A DNA stretch of 64,000 bases from Paraspadella gotoi. Its lineage: Eukaryota > Chaetognatha. Within the stretch, counting starts at the first letter, position 1; every line of letters starts with the position of its first letter. A model generated the notes under the pieces. It did not search any database and was not told the origin of the DNA. It worked only from the letters and a program-made list of their open reading frames with translations. The translations under genes and the position numbers were made by a program. Positions 11,809-63,041 of this stretch are shown here, piece after piece. The stretch is taken from contig CM119268.1 of assembly GCA_051294375.1 (NCBI GenBank), forward strand, positions 15,983,528 to 16,047,527. Reading direction: 5' to 3'.

Positions 11809-14800
11809 CCATACTTTCGGTTAACGATGACGCGCTTAACGACGACGTAAGAGACGTCATCGTCGTCGTCGTCGTCGTCGCGCCCGCCGTCAATTCCGCC
11901 GCGACGTTTGGCGTCAATCCGGGAGACGCGCAAACTCCGTTGCTTCCCGACAGCGGAATCAGTGACGTCAGAATTGACGTCATCTTTGACGTCAGAGAGA
12001 TTTTTCTCTGCGTCTCTTGTCGTCGCATCTGAGATTTTCTCCCTTTTCGATCTCTGGAAAAAAGGAAGTCATGAAAATGCAAGGCCGAGATTGTAAAAGG
12101 GAAAATACTCGAGTTTAATCGTATACGCAGACGGAAACCAAAAAAAAAATATATATTGTCTTGTTAGAATTGTACTTGGCTGTCGCCGTGTCAAGGCTCA
12201 GCATCAGCAAAGAACCAATTTCGTTTCGTGCTAGCGGAAAGTTCAATGTCGTAATTGTCGTCGTCGACTTTGTTGTTGTGGGAGGACGCGGTCGTCATCC
12301 GTTGCTGATTTTGCGTTATTTCGCATTGATAAAGTTTTGAACTATACTATACTATAGACTATACTATACTATCAAAAGTATTTGCGAAAAAAAAAAAAGA
12401 AATTAAAAAAAAAAAAGAATTAGCTGTCGTTAGAAAAATGTAAAGCCAAAACTGTTTCATGGATTTTTTTTGTTTATTTTTTGTTTTTGTTTTTGTTTTT
12501 TTTTAAATAAAATAACTCACCCCGATGTAAACGCCTCCCGCAGCAAAGGGAGCGACATCTGTTTCATTCAACATCGTCAACGGAATCGCGTTTTGATCCA
12601 GAGTGTCTTTTCTGATAAAAAAAAAACATTATTGAATATTGAATAATACACTTTATTGACGTACGTGACGGCCGCGAGGGACTGGGAGTCTCATTGTGGG
12701 TAATGAAGATAATGAAGATAATGAAGATAATGAAGAAGATAAAAAATAGGAAAATCTCTGTCTAAAACCAATTGTTTTTCATTTTCCCGCTAACCTTTTC
12801 GGAGTGGAATCTAAGCAAGTAATGTTCGTTTCCGGCGTTTTGGGCAAATCGTTTGTTTCCTCCGCGGGGATTCGTTGTCTCTTGTTGAATACCCTTAAAT
12901 TTGGTTTAAATCGTACGAAGTATTTTAAAATCATATTCATGACATAAAGGTGCCCTTAAAGACCTTTCCCAAGTATGTATCCCTATCAAAAAATACGATT
13001 CTACATGGTAGTCTTATCCCTATTGGTAAAAAAAAATCATATATAACTTTGATCCCCCCTCAAAAAATTATCCATTCCCACCCCTTTCTGTTCAGCCTAT
13101 TAGATATTATGATTTTTCATTTATGACTTTCTAACAGAAATGATGTGTGATATCTATTAGAAAACTAGGACAGATTGTAATCTAACCTTGTGTTGTATAG
13201 TTGTTCCCTATATTTCCAGAAGACAACACCGACTTCCCCTTCCCAAAATGAGTTATTAGAAATAATGATAAGTAAATTTTTTTTAAGAAAGCAATACATA
13301 TATAATTAAAGAATATAGATTAAATAGTAAATCCTTCATAAAATAGAAAAATAGAAAATAGTGAAACAAGTAATTTGCAAATTTTCATACAGTAAGTAGT
13401 AACCGTAATTTAAGACAAACAAACAACTTCAATCAGCGCTACTCCTCTACTTGCTCCAACCCCCCCACCTCACTTTGTCCTTAACCTGTCCTCACACCTC
13501 GATCACCCTCCAACCTGTTTTCACTGAATCTCCGACAGATGGGATTGCAAAATCCGTTGACTTTTTTCCTGAAGAGCGGATTGAAGATGTAACAGGGAAC
13601 GAAGTTGGTTGAGGAGTTGATGACGATCAAAATCATGCAAATCGTCTGGGGAAAAAAGGTAATTGGGGATGTTAAGGTATTTACTGCAGTTGTGAGCTAG
13701 TAATGTCATAAAATTTTATCGAAATTTCGTAAAAATGGAGAGCTAGACACACTAAGAGACTGTCATTGCAAAAATGTTTGTTAAATTTTTTTATTATTGT
13801 CAAAGGGAATCATAACAAAACACAACATAACATAACAAAACAACAACAACCCTCGACTTTCGCCAACCTTAAATTCGTCGTAATATTGAAATTCGAACCA
13901 CGAAGACGAAGAAGGCGGCGAGGTTGGCACCTTTTTCGCCGACTCCTTTCCCACGCCTCTTCCGCCACCGCCGACGCCGCCGCTACCTCCGCCACCGACG
14001 CCGCCCAAAATCTTCTCCGCCGTGGCGTTGACTCTGGCATTGGCGCCGACGCTGACGGTGGCGTTGACCAAAGACTGCGCAAGAGTCGAAGAGCGTGGCG
14101 ACACGAACGCCGGCGTCTCGATTCCGACTTTTCCCGCCACGCTACCGTCAACGCTGGCGTTGACCATCGGGATGTTCGGTGGGCGCGGGGTCGTGGCGTT
14201 GGCGACGACGCCGGGGATGTTCGGCACCGTCCCGGCGTCGCGGTAAAAATCGAAATAAAATTGTCGCGCGCAAGTGAAGCCGTCGCGAATGAGACGCGGC
14301 GTTTGACAGACGATGAAGACGATGATGACGACGAGGCAGACCCGCGTGGCGTTGCGTTGCGAGTTGTCGCGATCTTGGTGAGGGGGGAAGGTTAAAGGGT
14401 CAGGGCGGGTGGGCTATTTTCAATATCAGGCGAAAGACAAAACCGATTCCCGTTTCTCGACTGCGTCACCCTTTCGCTCCGATGCTCCTCTAAACTCACC
14501 CGTGACCGCCTTGCTCGTCTTGCGGAATTTGGCTTTGGATTCCTCGAGATTCCGAATGACTTGGACATTGAGGACGTTGATGAGGACGAAGGGGAAGATG
14601 AATTTGGCGAAAGTGTCGAGAGTGAAGGCGTAGATCCACCGATAAACCTGGCGACGGTCGATTCGAGGTGTAAGAAATACAATTCATTCTCGTAGTATAA
14701 ACCTGCATTTATCTCTTGACAAACACAAGTCATTCTTATTTTACGTAGAACTCGTGGATATTGAGGTCGAGAGTTCGATTCTAATCAGGTACCTTCGCTA

Positions 14801-16973
14801 CCTGAAGACGGCCACGAACACATATTTTATAGATTACCTACTCCCTAAGCCTAGTTTAAAGCTCAATTTTCTTCTTCATAGTCATTATTGCTGGCGAAAT
14901 AGATGAAGAAGGTCCATATGACGCCTGACCTCCCTATCTCACTTTCCCATACCTCATTTCAACCCAACTCCAAATGGCGCCTGACCTGCCCATCTCACTT
15001 TCCCATACCTCATTTCAATCCAACTCCCGGCCCAACCTTGGAAGTCGCGAGGTTGAAGGGATACTGCGGCATAAAGTCTACGTAAGAGTAGGCCGTGCGT
15101 TCGATGACCTCCGGGACGTTGATGCAGACCCGGAGCCCGAGCTCGAAGTAGCGCGGCACCGCAGCGAGAAGGCAGACGATCCCGCCGAAGAGTAGCACCT
15201 AGAGCGGTGTAGTGGATCGGTGCAAAGGGGCGGCGTGGACGTACGAGGGGCAAGGGGGTGGGTGGACGGGGTGAAGAAAGGTCAGTGTTGACAGCGAAGC
15301 GAAGAAAATTGACCAAGCGGAAAAAAAGAGGAAGGTTTTGTAAAGTTTTGTCGTTTTGGTAATTACGTCTCACAAGGAAATGGCAAAAGTGAGAAAGAGT
15401 AAAAAAGAGTGGCGCAAGTTTTGTGGTCGCAAAATGGAAATCAAAAATTCCAGATTTCGAATAGAGGATTCCGGATCTAGAAATAAAAAAAAACATTTTA
15501 AAATTTCCATTTCTCTCCAAAAACATGAATTCAATTTTTTTTCCAATTTTATTTGTAAGTAAACGTGAATTTTTCTTTTCCCCCTTTCTTATTCCAATGC
15601 TTTCATTCAATTTTGTAGGAATTCGTTTGCGATGCGAAATCCACGAATTTAAGACAAAGATGTAAAAAAGATAAAACCTTTCCTCAGATGCAACAGATGG
15701 AAGCAGTGAAAGCACGTGCTCAGGCGCACATTAAACAATGGCGGGCCATTATTATTTTTACTACGAGTACAACGTCAGAAGAAATAACCCTTAACTGACG
15801 AATAAGAGTTTTGTGAATGTTGTAAAAAATACGTTTCTTATTCAAAAATTTTTTTTTTGCATTTGAGAAAAAATTCAGGCCTAAGAAATCAGAGAAACCG
15901 AGACGCTTACTCGGAATCATATTGCATCACCAAATCGTAAACTTCGAGAATTCTCGATCTGATCCAAGTCTGAAATCAATTCACTCGCTCACGAACGATT
16001 TACTCTCTCACGTACGGGCCATTTCCGGTTGGGGTTTCAGGCGTCGTTCCGCGGCGCCTGATTGTGGCCTGGTCGGCGCCACCCGCATTTGGAAATCGCC
16101 CGAGGCGCGTGATCGGAAAACGCCCTTAGCAAAGGCACCTGAGTCCTCTTCTCGATGATGGGAATTTGATGTAGTGGGGTTTTTTTGGATGGAGAAGGGT
16201 TTTTTTTGATGGAGAAAGGGACTTTATGGAGGAGGGGATTTTAGATGGAGAAGAGGATTTTTGAGGGAGGAGGGGAATAGAGGAAAGTTAAGAGATTTTT
16301 GTGAAGGTAAGGTAGTGCGGGTGAGGTGGAGAAAAAGTCGGTGATGATGGCAAAGTCGGTTTGGAACAAGTGAAGCGAATTGAGAAGAGAAAGACGCGCA
16401 AACAACTGAAGTAAAAAGAAAGAAGAAAAAAAAAAAAAGAATCGGGAAAGAAGAGAGAGAGTCACGAAAATTTAGAGTTCATATAAAGTAAGAGAATATG
16501 GGGAAAGAAAAACAAGAAGAAAAGGCGGTGAAAGAGAAATAATAAGGCATCGATATATTGAGAAAATGGAATTATGTCACATTTAGGAAAAGGAATCGAA
16601 TATAGCGGAAAAGAATAGAAGAAAAAGAATATGTATGTATGAAGACCAAACAAAACATGGAAACTCAACAAAAATAGTGAGACCGAAAGGAAAAACTGGA
16701 AAATAAAAAGAAAGGAGAGAAGGAGGGTAAAAAGAAAAGGAACTAGAAGGAAAAAGGAAAGGGATTGGACGAAGGAGGAGGAGATGGAGAAAGAGATGGA
16801 GAAGGAGATGGAGAAAGAGATGGAGATGGAGAAGGAGATGGAGATTGTGCGAAGCAAAGAAAATAATATGACGAAAAGGAGGAAGAAAAGGGCGAGTCGG
16901 CGGGAGGATTAAACGAGGCGTTAAAACGAGTCAAGAATTTCGATCGGAGGTTTGGGAGAGAGAGAGAGAAAGA

Positions 16974-17052
<79 letters not shown>

Positions 17053-20000
17053 AGAATTGAAGATAGAGAGCGAATGAGTAAGAGAGGCTGAGAGTGAGTG
17101 AAAACGAGAGAGCCACAGGAACAAAAAAGCTTAATATCGCGAGAAAGTCAGGAGACGAGAACGAAGGAGAGGGAGTCGAGAGCGAATAAGGCGTGCAGTC
17201 TGTCTCTACCTTCAAGCGGTGCCAGCGGGAACATCCTTTCGGATGGCAAAAGAGACGGGAGGCTCGAGCAAACAAGGAGAAGGTAATCCTGATCTGTTTC
17301 TTGAGTCACGGAGTGGGCTGGGCCCAGCCGACCTGGTTACTAAAGCGTAGTAAAAATTCTAAATTTAACTTTAATTAAAATTCTAAAAGTCAAGAACTAA
17401 CAACATTATACCAAAGAACATTTATGTATAAAAAAAAAATTTTATACTTTACAATTTACGCAGTTGACCTTATTTATACATAGTACTAATCTAATAAATG
17501 TTAAAATTTCAAAATATTTTTTTTCAAATATCCGAAAAACCTATCATTTAAGCTGAAAATTAAAATTTTATATGTTAAATATAGTATTTTTAATTTTTAA
17601 CCCACTGAATGAAAGAATTTTTAAAACTGATTTTTATTTTATTTTGTTAACTTTTGACGAGGAAATAAATTGCAATTGTGGAAGACGATGCCGCGAGCAG
17701 TTTACCGTCCGTGCACACAGGTCCCGAACTTCGGATCGGGCTGTAGTCCGACACTACAGGTGGGTTAGACGCCCCGTCCCGCTTTTTACTTGTGTGAATC
17801 AGCAGGGCGCGAACCCGAGTCCTTTGGGTTGGGAGGAGCTCGTGCTACTCCGTGGCCATAGGTGCTGCTGATTCTCGGACGAGTAGTGGGGTATGAAATA
17901 CTACCACTACACAATCCAAATTAAGAAAAGCCTTTTATAAGGTAAAATAAATTTTTTTTACAAATTAATGTTCACTGAAGGTTTGTTGTTCATAATTGAC
18001 TTTTAGAATTTTCGTACGTAACTTTCACTACGCTCTACTGGTCACCTCCCTCTCTTCCTCCCCTCCCCACTCCCCACTCCCCACTCCCCTCTCTTCCTCT
18101 ATCTTTCCCCACCCTTTTTAAAAAAAAACATTCTGGCAGCAGCCTCTCAAGGCATTGCTGTCTGCCACCTCAGACAGCTTTTAGAGTCAAGATAGCGAAT
18201 AAGAGTTCCGAAGTTACTTAAAAGTACTCACGATCTGATATGGATCCATGACAACCTTGCTTTGGCTTATGACGCAACGTGTTAAAACGACTGCTAAGTA
18301 AGCTTTTATGATATTTAGTTTTCTTTTTCCCGCGATTGTGTTGATATAAAAACTAAGTAAGAAATGTTATCTTTTTTTTTTCAGGAACGAAAATGACGTT
18401 CCATAAAACCGGATAAATTCGAGACTCGAGACGAAGAAAAAAAAAGACGTTTGAGACATTTTTACGTGATGTATTATGGATTATGTGGATTATTTGGATT
18501 ATGTGGATTATGTGGATTATATGGATTATTTGGATTATGTGGATTATTTGGATTTTTTTCAATTTTTCAATGTAATTGTCACTTACCATTGTTTTTTTGG
18601 TATAATATTTAATTTTATTTTTATTACTCTTATTCTAATAATAATTATTATTATTCTTATTCTAATAATAATATTCATTATGTTATTTTGATTTTTTATA
18701 ATTTGAATTAATTATAGATTCATAAGATAATTAATAAAATTATTCTATAAAATGCTTTATAAATAAAAATCTAAAAAATTATTTAAAATAAATTGATGGA
18801 TGTAGAGAAAGAACAACGAAATGACATAAAATTCAGCTCCTTGTATTTTGATGCTGGGCGGAGTACAATATAATACTATATAATATAAGGCAGTGGTCTT
18901 TTCATACAATTGAAACATTTTTTGAAACATTCTTTGAAACAATATACTACTTCATTGATAAGGAAGCCAGGTACTCTGGGAGTGAATAAACGAGAGTCTT
19001 GATTGAAAGCTTGCAGGGACTTGCTAGGTCATTATCTTGTAGGAGTGATGGAGGACTTAAACCACCAAAGTCAGGGGCAAGATAGCTTATTTATTAAAGG
19101 AATGAATACTTTTTATATTGGTTGTACCAATTTCATAGGGTCGCGGCGCGCGACTAAAAAGGCGAGGCGAAGAATTCCGACAAAAACCGTTAAAATGCCG
19201 ATGCTGCAGCTGAGGTCGAAATCCAGTGAAGACTTTCACTCTAATCCTTTATACCGAACTGGTTGGAAACCGTGAACAGTTATCAGTGAATAACAGTGAA
19301 TAACAGTGGATCATACTCGTGAAAATAAACTAAAAAAGGGCTAAAAATCGTTCTAAAAGAAAACCACTACCTTTGTTTTTGTTTGTTTGAACTTTGACCG
19401 ATAATTAAGGGGAGGACCATCATCACACCACCCGAGGGATTCAAGGTTTAAGGCGCAGTTTCTTTTTCCATTTTCTTTTAATTAGCTGTCGCGAAACTTA
19501 CCTTGGTGGTTCGAGCCACGGTGCACATTACATGGAAGTAGTGAGGCTTACAGACGGCCACGTATCTGTAAACAAATAAACAGGGAATAAAATTAAGAAA
19601 AATAAGTAAATAAAATAGCGCGGCAAATCCTAAGAAAATTACAAGTGGCATCCCTTAAAAGGTTCCAAACCTCTCGATCCCGATGTAAACGATGATCCAG
19701 ATGTTGGCCGTTTGATTTGCGTGATGCAACATGTAGATGAAGTTAAAAGTCGCGGGATAAACGAAGGAGACAAAGTTGCTGATGCGAATGTATTGGATCA
19801 CGCTGGGAAGTACGAACAGGAAACCTGGGGTAGAGAGAACCTGTTACATTCGACATTCTGCTCAATCTTTAAATTCTCGCTTTCCTTTCACGATTTTCCT
19901 TTTTGGAAGGGAGACCGTTTTTGGCAGATACTCGGAGTATCGCTTCGTTAAGTGATACGAAATTGGGGAAGCAGACCGGATGTCAAGTGACAACCAGTCA

Positions 20001-20393
20001 TCTTTTTCAAAGCTTTTAAAAGTTTTGGTTAAAAATATTATCAATATACGTGCAAGACCGACGTTGCCAAAAAAAACCCAAAAAAAACACAAACAGAGAA
20101 AAAGATAGCAAATTCAAATTTTCCCGCCAATTTCCTTCTTCTTCCGCCGCATAAACCCGGAAAAAGATTACAGTAAACTCGTTTCCGTCCAATTCTTCCA
20201 ATTTCCTTTCCCCATTTTCTCTCCATTTTGACTTCTTCCTCCTCCTCAAAAAAAAAAAGAAAAAAAAAGAAAAAAAAAGAAAAAAAGGAGGAAAAAGGCT
20301 GGGCCTCTTTTTTTGCTCCGGCAACGCCCCGGTACCGAAGTCGGCCGCTTGTCGCTGGCTGCGGTTCCATCAATTTTCTTTAATCTCTCTCTT

Positions 20394-20480
<87 letters not shown>

Positions 20481-21295
20481 ACGGCATCAATTTCCGATCG
20501 CGGGCGCTAAGAATCCTTCGAAAATGGAAGAAATTTGGGGGGATTTTACTGTGAGGGTCGCTCCTGTTGTGAAAGAAACTGCAGGGAAGTTGAGACTTCA
20601 AAATCAGTCATAATAGAAACCTAACAACCCACCCACTCTCACTTTATCAAAATTTTTAAAACTCAGTACAAATAAAAAACCAAAATATAACCAATTAACC
20701 ACCTTTAAACATAACTAACACATATATTTTATATACAAAATAACGAATTTTCTCCAAAACAAAAACAGAGACAAAAAATAGAAGGCGTTGCCCGAAAGAC
20801 GCTTCCTCTTGCCAACACATCCATCGCCATGCCGCTCTAACGCGTCAGGCGACGTCGCCCGAGACAAATATTTACCGCAACCCCGCGTCTAGAATAACTC
20901 TTTCTCCTTTAAACTGAATGACAACCACAACAACAAAAAAACAGAAAAGGAAAAAAAGTTACATTTCTCTTCGGTTTCTTATATATTCCTTCAGGGCCAA
21001 GAATCTTGACAGATGTTTTTAATGCTTCTTCCAACTTAAACAACCATTTCGTATTACGTGATATTAATTTTTTAATTATTTTGCTTTGTTTCGTCCGTTT
21101 ATTTATTTTTTTTAATCTTAAGTCTGGTCTAATTAATTTCACGGTCGTTTGGTTCCCTCGTTTCGATTTAACGGTCATTTCCGCCCGAATTGTTCTTCTG
21201 TTTAGTTGTTTATTTTTGTTTTTTGTTTGTCGTAAAAGGAGACGACTTAAGGTTGCGATAATTTCTCTTATTTATTTATTTATTTTTTTTATCTC

Positions 21296-21383
<88 letters not shown>

Positions 21384-21478
21384 TTTTCTTTCTTTCTTTC
21401 CTTTTTTGTCTTTTTGTTTCTTTTTTTCTTTCTTTAATCCTCTATTAATTTCGATTTCTCTCTCTTTTTCCTTTCTTA

Positions 21479-21536
<58 letters not shown>

Positions 21537-21539
21537 TTT

Positions 21540-21594
<55 letters not shown>

Positions 21595-21596
21595 TT

Positions 21597-21644
<48 letters not shown>

Positions 21645-22674
21645 TATTTATTTATTTATTTCTCTCGACTTTTACCGATGGAAAATAAACATATGAGATC
21701 CGTGACTGCCAGCGCCATCAAGTTGAGCATTGACGACGTCTTTTGTTTGAATTTTGAGAAGACGACGAGGAGTATGACGTTGCCCAAAACGCCGAAAGCG
21801 GACAAGATGGCGCCGACGACTCCGCCGACCCAAAACTTAAAGTCGTTCCGCTCCGCGCAAATATAGCTGGAAAAATTATTTGTTGGGGCCGGTAAGATGA
21901 TTGATTGATTGATGGATGGATGGATGGAAGGATGGATGGATTTATGGTTGTATGGATGCAAGGATGGATGGAAAAATGGATGGATGGATGGATGAATGGT
22001 TGTATGGATGGATGAATGGATGGCTGTATGGATGGATGGATGGATGGATGGATGGATGGATGGATGGATGGATGGAAGGATGGAAGGATGGATGGTGGAT
22101 GGATGGATGGATGGATGGATGGTAGGATGGAAGGATGGATGGTTGTATGGATGGTAGGATGGAAGGAGGGATGGTTGTATGGATGGATGGGTGGATGTAT
22201 GGATGGAAGGATAAACGAATAAACGAATTAGAAATAAATAAATGAATAGATGGATGCAAGTCTTGATAATTAAAAAGATGAGCGAATGATTGAGTAAAAC
22301 AATAAATGGATGTAAAATAAATATATTTATGATTTTAATGGAAGTCAGTTGATTGATAAGTGTGAGAAAAGAGAGAAAGCTGGAATAAAAAAGAAAAAAA
22401 AACAAGAAAAAAACAAAAAAAAAACAAAAAGACAAGCAGAAAAGAAAAGAAAAGGAAAGAGAGGAAAAGGGGTCGCGAAAGGTGTTGGCGCGAAGAATAA
22501 AAGAGGGAAACGTCCTTCTGTTTTATTGCGGACGAACCAAGCGTTTGGGCCTTTATTTAGATTTTCCCTTTTGAATTATTTATATAACGATCACATTTAG
22601 AAATCTCTATGGCTCATACGTTTCTCTTTCCAAGAGTGGGTTATCGAGAAAAGAAGAAAAAAAAAAGGATAAAA

Positions 22675-22725
<51 letters not shown>

Positions 22726-23412
22726 ATATTGTTCACCTGTTTCTGTCGCGAATGCATCGATCGAGGACCAGGAATTGGGTTGCGTTGGTGCCTCTCGGAA
22801 TTAATTCCATTTCGCAGAAGTACATGGACGAGATTTTGCAGAAAACTGTGACGTACAAAACAACGTAAAGAATTGTAAATATTTTTTTCCGGGTGTAAAC
22901 GATTTCTCATTTTGCAAGTTGGAAGGTTTTTTTTGTAATAGAGGGCTGAAATATCAGGGCATCTTAATATTTACCATTAAAGCTTCCGAAACTGTCACTA
23001 GTGCCGTCACGTTTTAGCCATTGAATTATCATTATTGTCATCAAAGCGAGATTCCTGACTTTTTTTTTATTCGAAACATTTTAAAAGATGAGATTAAAAT
23101 CAAAAATAAAATTGTTTACTAATAGTCGAAACGATTTGATCACTCGTATAATATTTTTTTAAATAATTCTCGCCCGCTATTAAAAACTGACTCCTGCGTT
23201 CGTAGTCGCTAGGCGACAAGATCGCCGCTTTCTTGTTTACCGAGGTCATTGTCGTTGTTGACGGCCCCTGCTGCTGCCGCCGACGCCGACGCTGCCACCG
23301 TCGACAACGTGGACGCCACAGTTGCCGCAGCCGACGCCACTGCCGACGCGGCTGCCGACGCCGCTGCCGACGCCGCTGCCGAGGCAGAGCTTTCATTAGA
23401 AGCGAAGACCAT
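10872..23412 (-). CDS. Rhodopsin-class neuropeptide GPCR, FMRFamide-receptor-like, complete 13-exon model
   Basis: Exons in transcript order are 23241-23412, 22737-22845, 21676-21866, 19671-19824, 19502-19565, 15037-15198, 14500-14647, 13868-14373, 13515-13645, 12795-12893, 12521-12611, 11815-12053 and 10872-11502. All 12 junctions keep phase, giving 898 residues and a TAA stop. The N-terminus is Ala/Ser-rich with possible N-glycosylation sites. TM1 carries [17 protein letters not shown]2 ALAVTDL, TM3 ends [12 protein letters not shown] (the E/DRY motif), TM4 is [16 protein letters not shown]5 [18 protein letters not shown]6 [17 protein letters not shown], and TM7 [20 protein letters not shown]. 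The cytoplasmic tail is Asp-rich, then Thr/Pro/Ser-rich, ending CAVDV. ERYVAVC and the NSSxNF-type TM7 fit FMRFamide/myosuppressin-like receptors, but the ligand is inference. The loop between TM6 and TM7 is about 130 residues, far longer than usual. The core (exons 3-9) is firm; the first exon and last two are less certain. The ATG at 23412 follows a good acceptor (TTTCCAG), so a 5' UTR exon probably lies upstream. Confidence 0.85.
11815..12053 (-). CDS. GPCR tail exon with three perfect CRE palindromes
   Basis: This exon of the GPCR tail is preceded by a strong acceptor (TTTTTTCCAG). It encodes Asp-Val repeats ([11 protein letters not shown]) followed by six consecutive Asp residues (a run of GAC codons ending in GAT). 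TGACGTCA occurs at 11963-11970, 11975-11982 and 11987-11994, exactly 12 bp apart. The donor reads GTATGG and is followed by a GA microsatellite. The alternative reading is that the protein ends at an in-frame TAA just after exon 12521-12611. The matching phases on both sides favour inclusion. Confidence 0.6.
13868..14373 (-). CDS. GPCR exon for TM6 and an expanded extracellular loop 3
   Basis: The exon starts with the intracellular end of TM6 ([15 protein letters not shown]). After TM6 come about 130 residues rich in Val, Ala, Asn and Gly, before YYDEFK and the TM7 exon. Four N-A-[ST] sequons occur (ANATT, VNASV, VNATV, VNATA), followed by a Gly-rich run. The reading frame is open throughout and in phase at both ends (length 506, entering with two bases of a codon and leaving in phase 0). 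It is therefore unlikely to be an unspliced intron. Confidence 0.75.
14918..15033. repeat. 58 bp tandem duplication beside a GPCR exon
   Basis: Two copies of a unit containing CACTTTCCCATACCTCATTT lie head to tail, ending 3 bp from the donor of exon 15037-15198. Confidence 0.8.
17228..18190 (+). repeat. Interspersed repeat copy 1, split by the 700 bp insertion
   Basis: The left part (about 17228-17337) and right part (about 18038-18190) together match the copy at 36188-36480. Shared words include TCCTTTCGGATGGCAAAAGA and ACATTCTGGCAGCAGCCTCT. The family is not identified and no coding capacity is seen. Confidence 0.8.
17338..18037. mobile_element. 700 bp DNA-transposon-like insertion with imperfect TIRs and CTGGT target duplication
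   Basis: The flanking repeat has an uninterrupted relative at about 36188-36480, which supplies the empty site. CTGGT occurs on both sides of the insertion (17333-17337 and 18038-18042) but once in the empty site. The element begins TACTAAAGCGTAGTAAAA. Its other end, reverse-complemented, begins TAGAGCGTAGTGAAAG, so short imperfect terminal inverted repeats share AGCGTAGT. The middle (about 17690-17890) is GC-rich and includes a tRNA B-box-like GGTTCGCGCCC on the minus strand. No transposase is encoded, so it would be non-autonomous. Confidence 0.7.
18474..18550. repeat. 9 bp tandem repeat GGATTATGT/GGATTATTT
   Basis: About eight units of a 9 bp repeat alternate between two variants. Any translation (YVDYLDYVD type) is a by-product. 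Confidence 0.9.
18780..19130 (-). repeat. Copy of the 330 bp repeat family, opposite orientation to the 53.7-55.0 kb array
   Basis: It matches the array unit in reverse complement, with shared landmarks GGTACAACCAATATAAA, TGGTTTAAG, TCCCGGAGTACC-like and CAATTGTATGAAAAGACCAC. This copy is cleaner than those in the array and lies in a GPCR intron. Confidence 0.8.
20384..20482. repeat. (CT)n microsatellite in a GPCR intron
   Basis: About 100 bp of CT dinucleotides with a few interruptions. It follows an A-rich run at 20250-20290. Confidence 0.95.
21290..21665. repeat. Long TTTC/TTTA tetranucleotide tract
   Basis: Nearly 380 bp of CTTT and ATTT tetranucleotides end immediately before the donor of the GPCR TM1 exon (21676-21866). 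On the transcript this is a purine-rich tract just inside the intron. Confidence 0.95.
21900..22212. repeat. (ATGG)n minisatellite
   Basis: About 310 bp of degenerate GGAT/ATGG tetranucleotides. The open frames through it (HPSIHPSI and MDGWMDGW types) are products of the repeat, not genes. Confidence 0.95.
22677..22729. repeat. (AT)n microsatellite
   Basis: About 50 bp of AT dinucleotides lies a few bases from the donor of the second GPCR exon (22737-22845). Confidence 0.9.
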
Positions 23413-28672
<5,260 letters not shown>

Positions 28673-28810
28673 NNNNNNNNNNNNNNNNNNNNNNNNNNNN
28701 NNNNNNNNNNNNNNNNNNNNNNNNNNNNNNNNNNNNNNNNNNNNNNNNNNNNNNNNNNNNNNNNNNNNNNNNNNNNNNNNNNNNNNNNNNNNNNNNNNNN
28801 NNNNNNNNNN
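28673..28810. other. Assembly gap (138 N)
   Basis: An N-run interrupts a GA microsatellite directly downstream, in minus-strand sense, of the last recognisable agrin exon. Confidence 0.99.
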
Positions 28811-28823
28811 AGACAATCCGCGT

Positions 28824-62703
<33,880 letters not shown>

Positions 62704-63041
62704 CTGAAAAGGGAATTGAAAGAGATTTTTGAAATTAATAATTAATTTGAAAGGTTGTTAATAATCTACGAGTACGTTGAATTAGGATACAAGCGTAAAG
62801 CAGAATTCTGTTACTGTCTTTTCAACAGTTTGTGACATCAAAACAATGACCTTCCTTAGATTCGCTTCGTAACGAAGTCCGTCGCGCTACCTGCTAGTTT
62901 TAATTTTGTTTAAATTTTTTTTTAGTTATTTTTAGGCTTTCTCTATATTTTTTTTTTTGGGGGAATTCGGGTAAAAAAAAAAACCCAAAAAATAAAAAAA
63001 AACAATAAAAAACAAAACAACCCAAAAAAAACAACGTAAAA

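Larger units (their letters stand above)
15199..19501 (-). other. Large GPCR intron (4.3 kb) rich in repeats
   Basis: The intron between the TM3 and TM4 exons holds a purine-rich minisatellite at about 16770-16850 (GGAGATGGAGAAAGAGATGG units) and a (GA)n tract at 16961-17050. It also holds an interspersed repeat broken by a 700 bp insertion (about 17228-18190), a 9 bp repeat at 18474-18550 and a 330 bp-family repeat at about 18780-19130. No supported gene is present. Confidence 0.7.

Noticed and set aside
19003-19275. 90-codon plus-strand open frame
   Set aside because: Its first part is the 330 bp repeat family, other copies of which have broken frames. No conserved motif.
21900-22435. Long open frames with HPSIHPSI or MDGWMDGW repeats
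   Set aside because: Direct translations of the ATGG tetranucleotide minisatellite. No codon bias or conserved sequence beyond the repeat.
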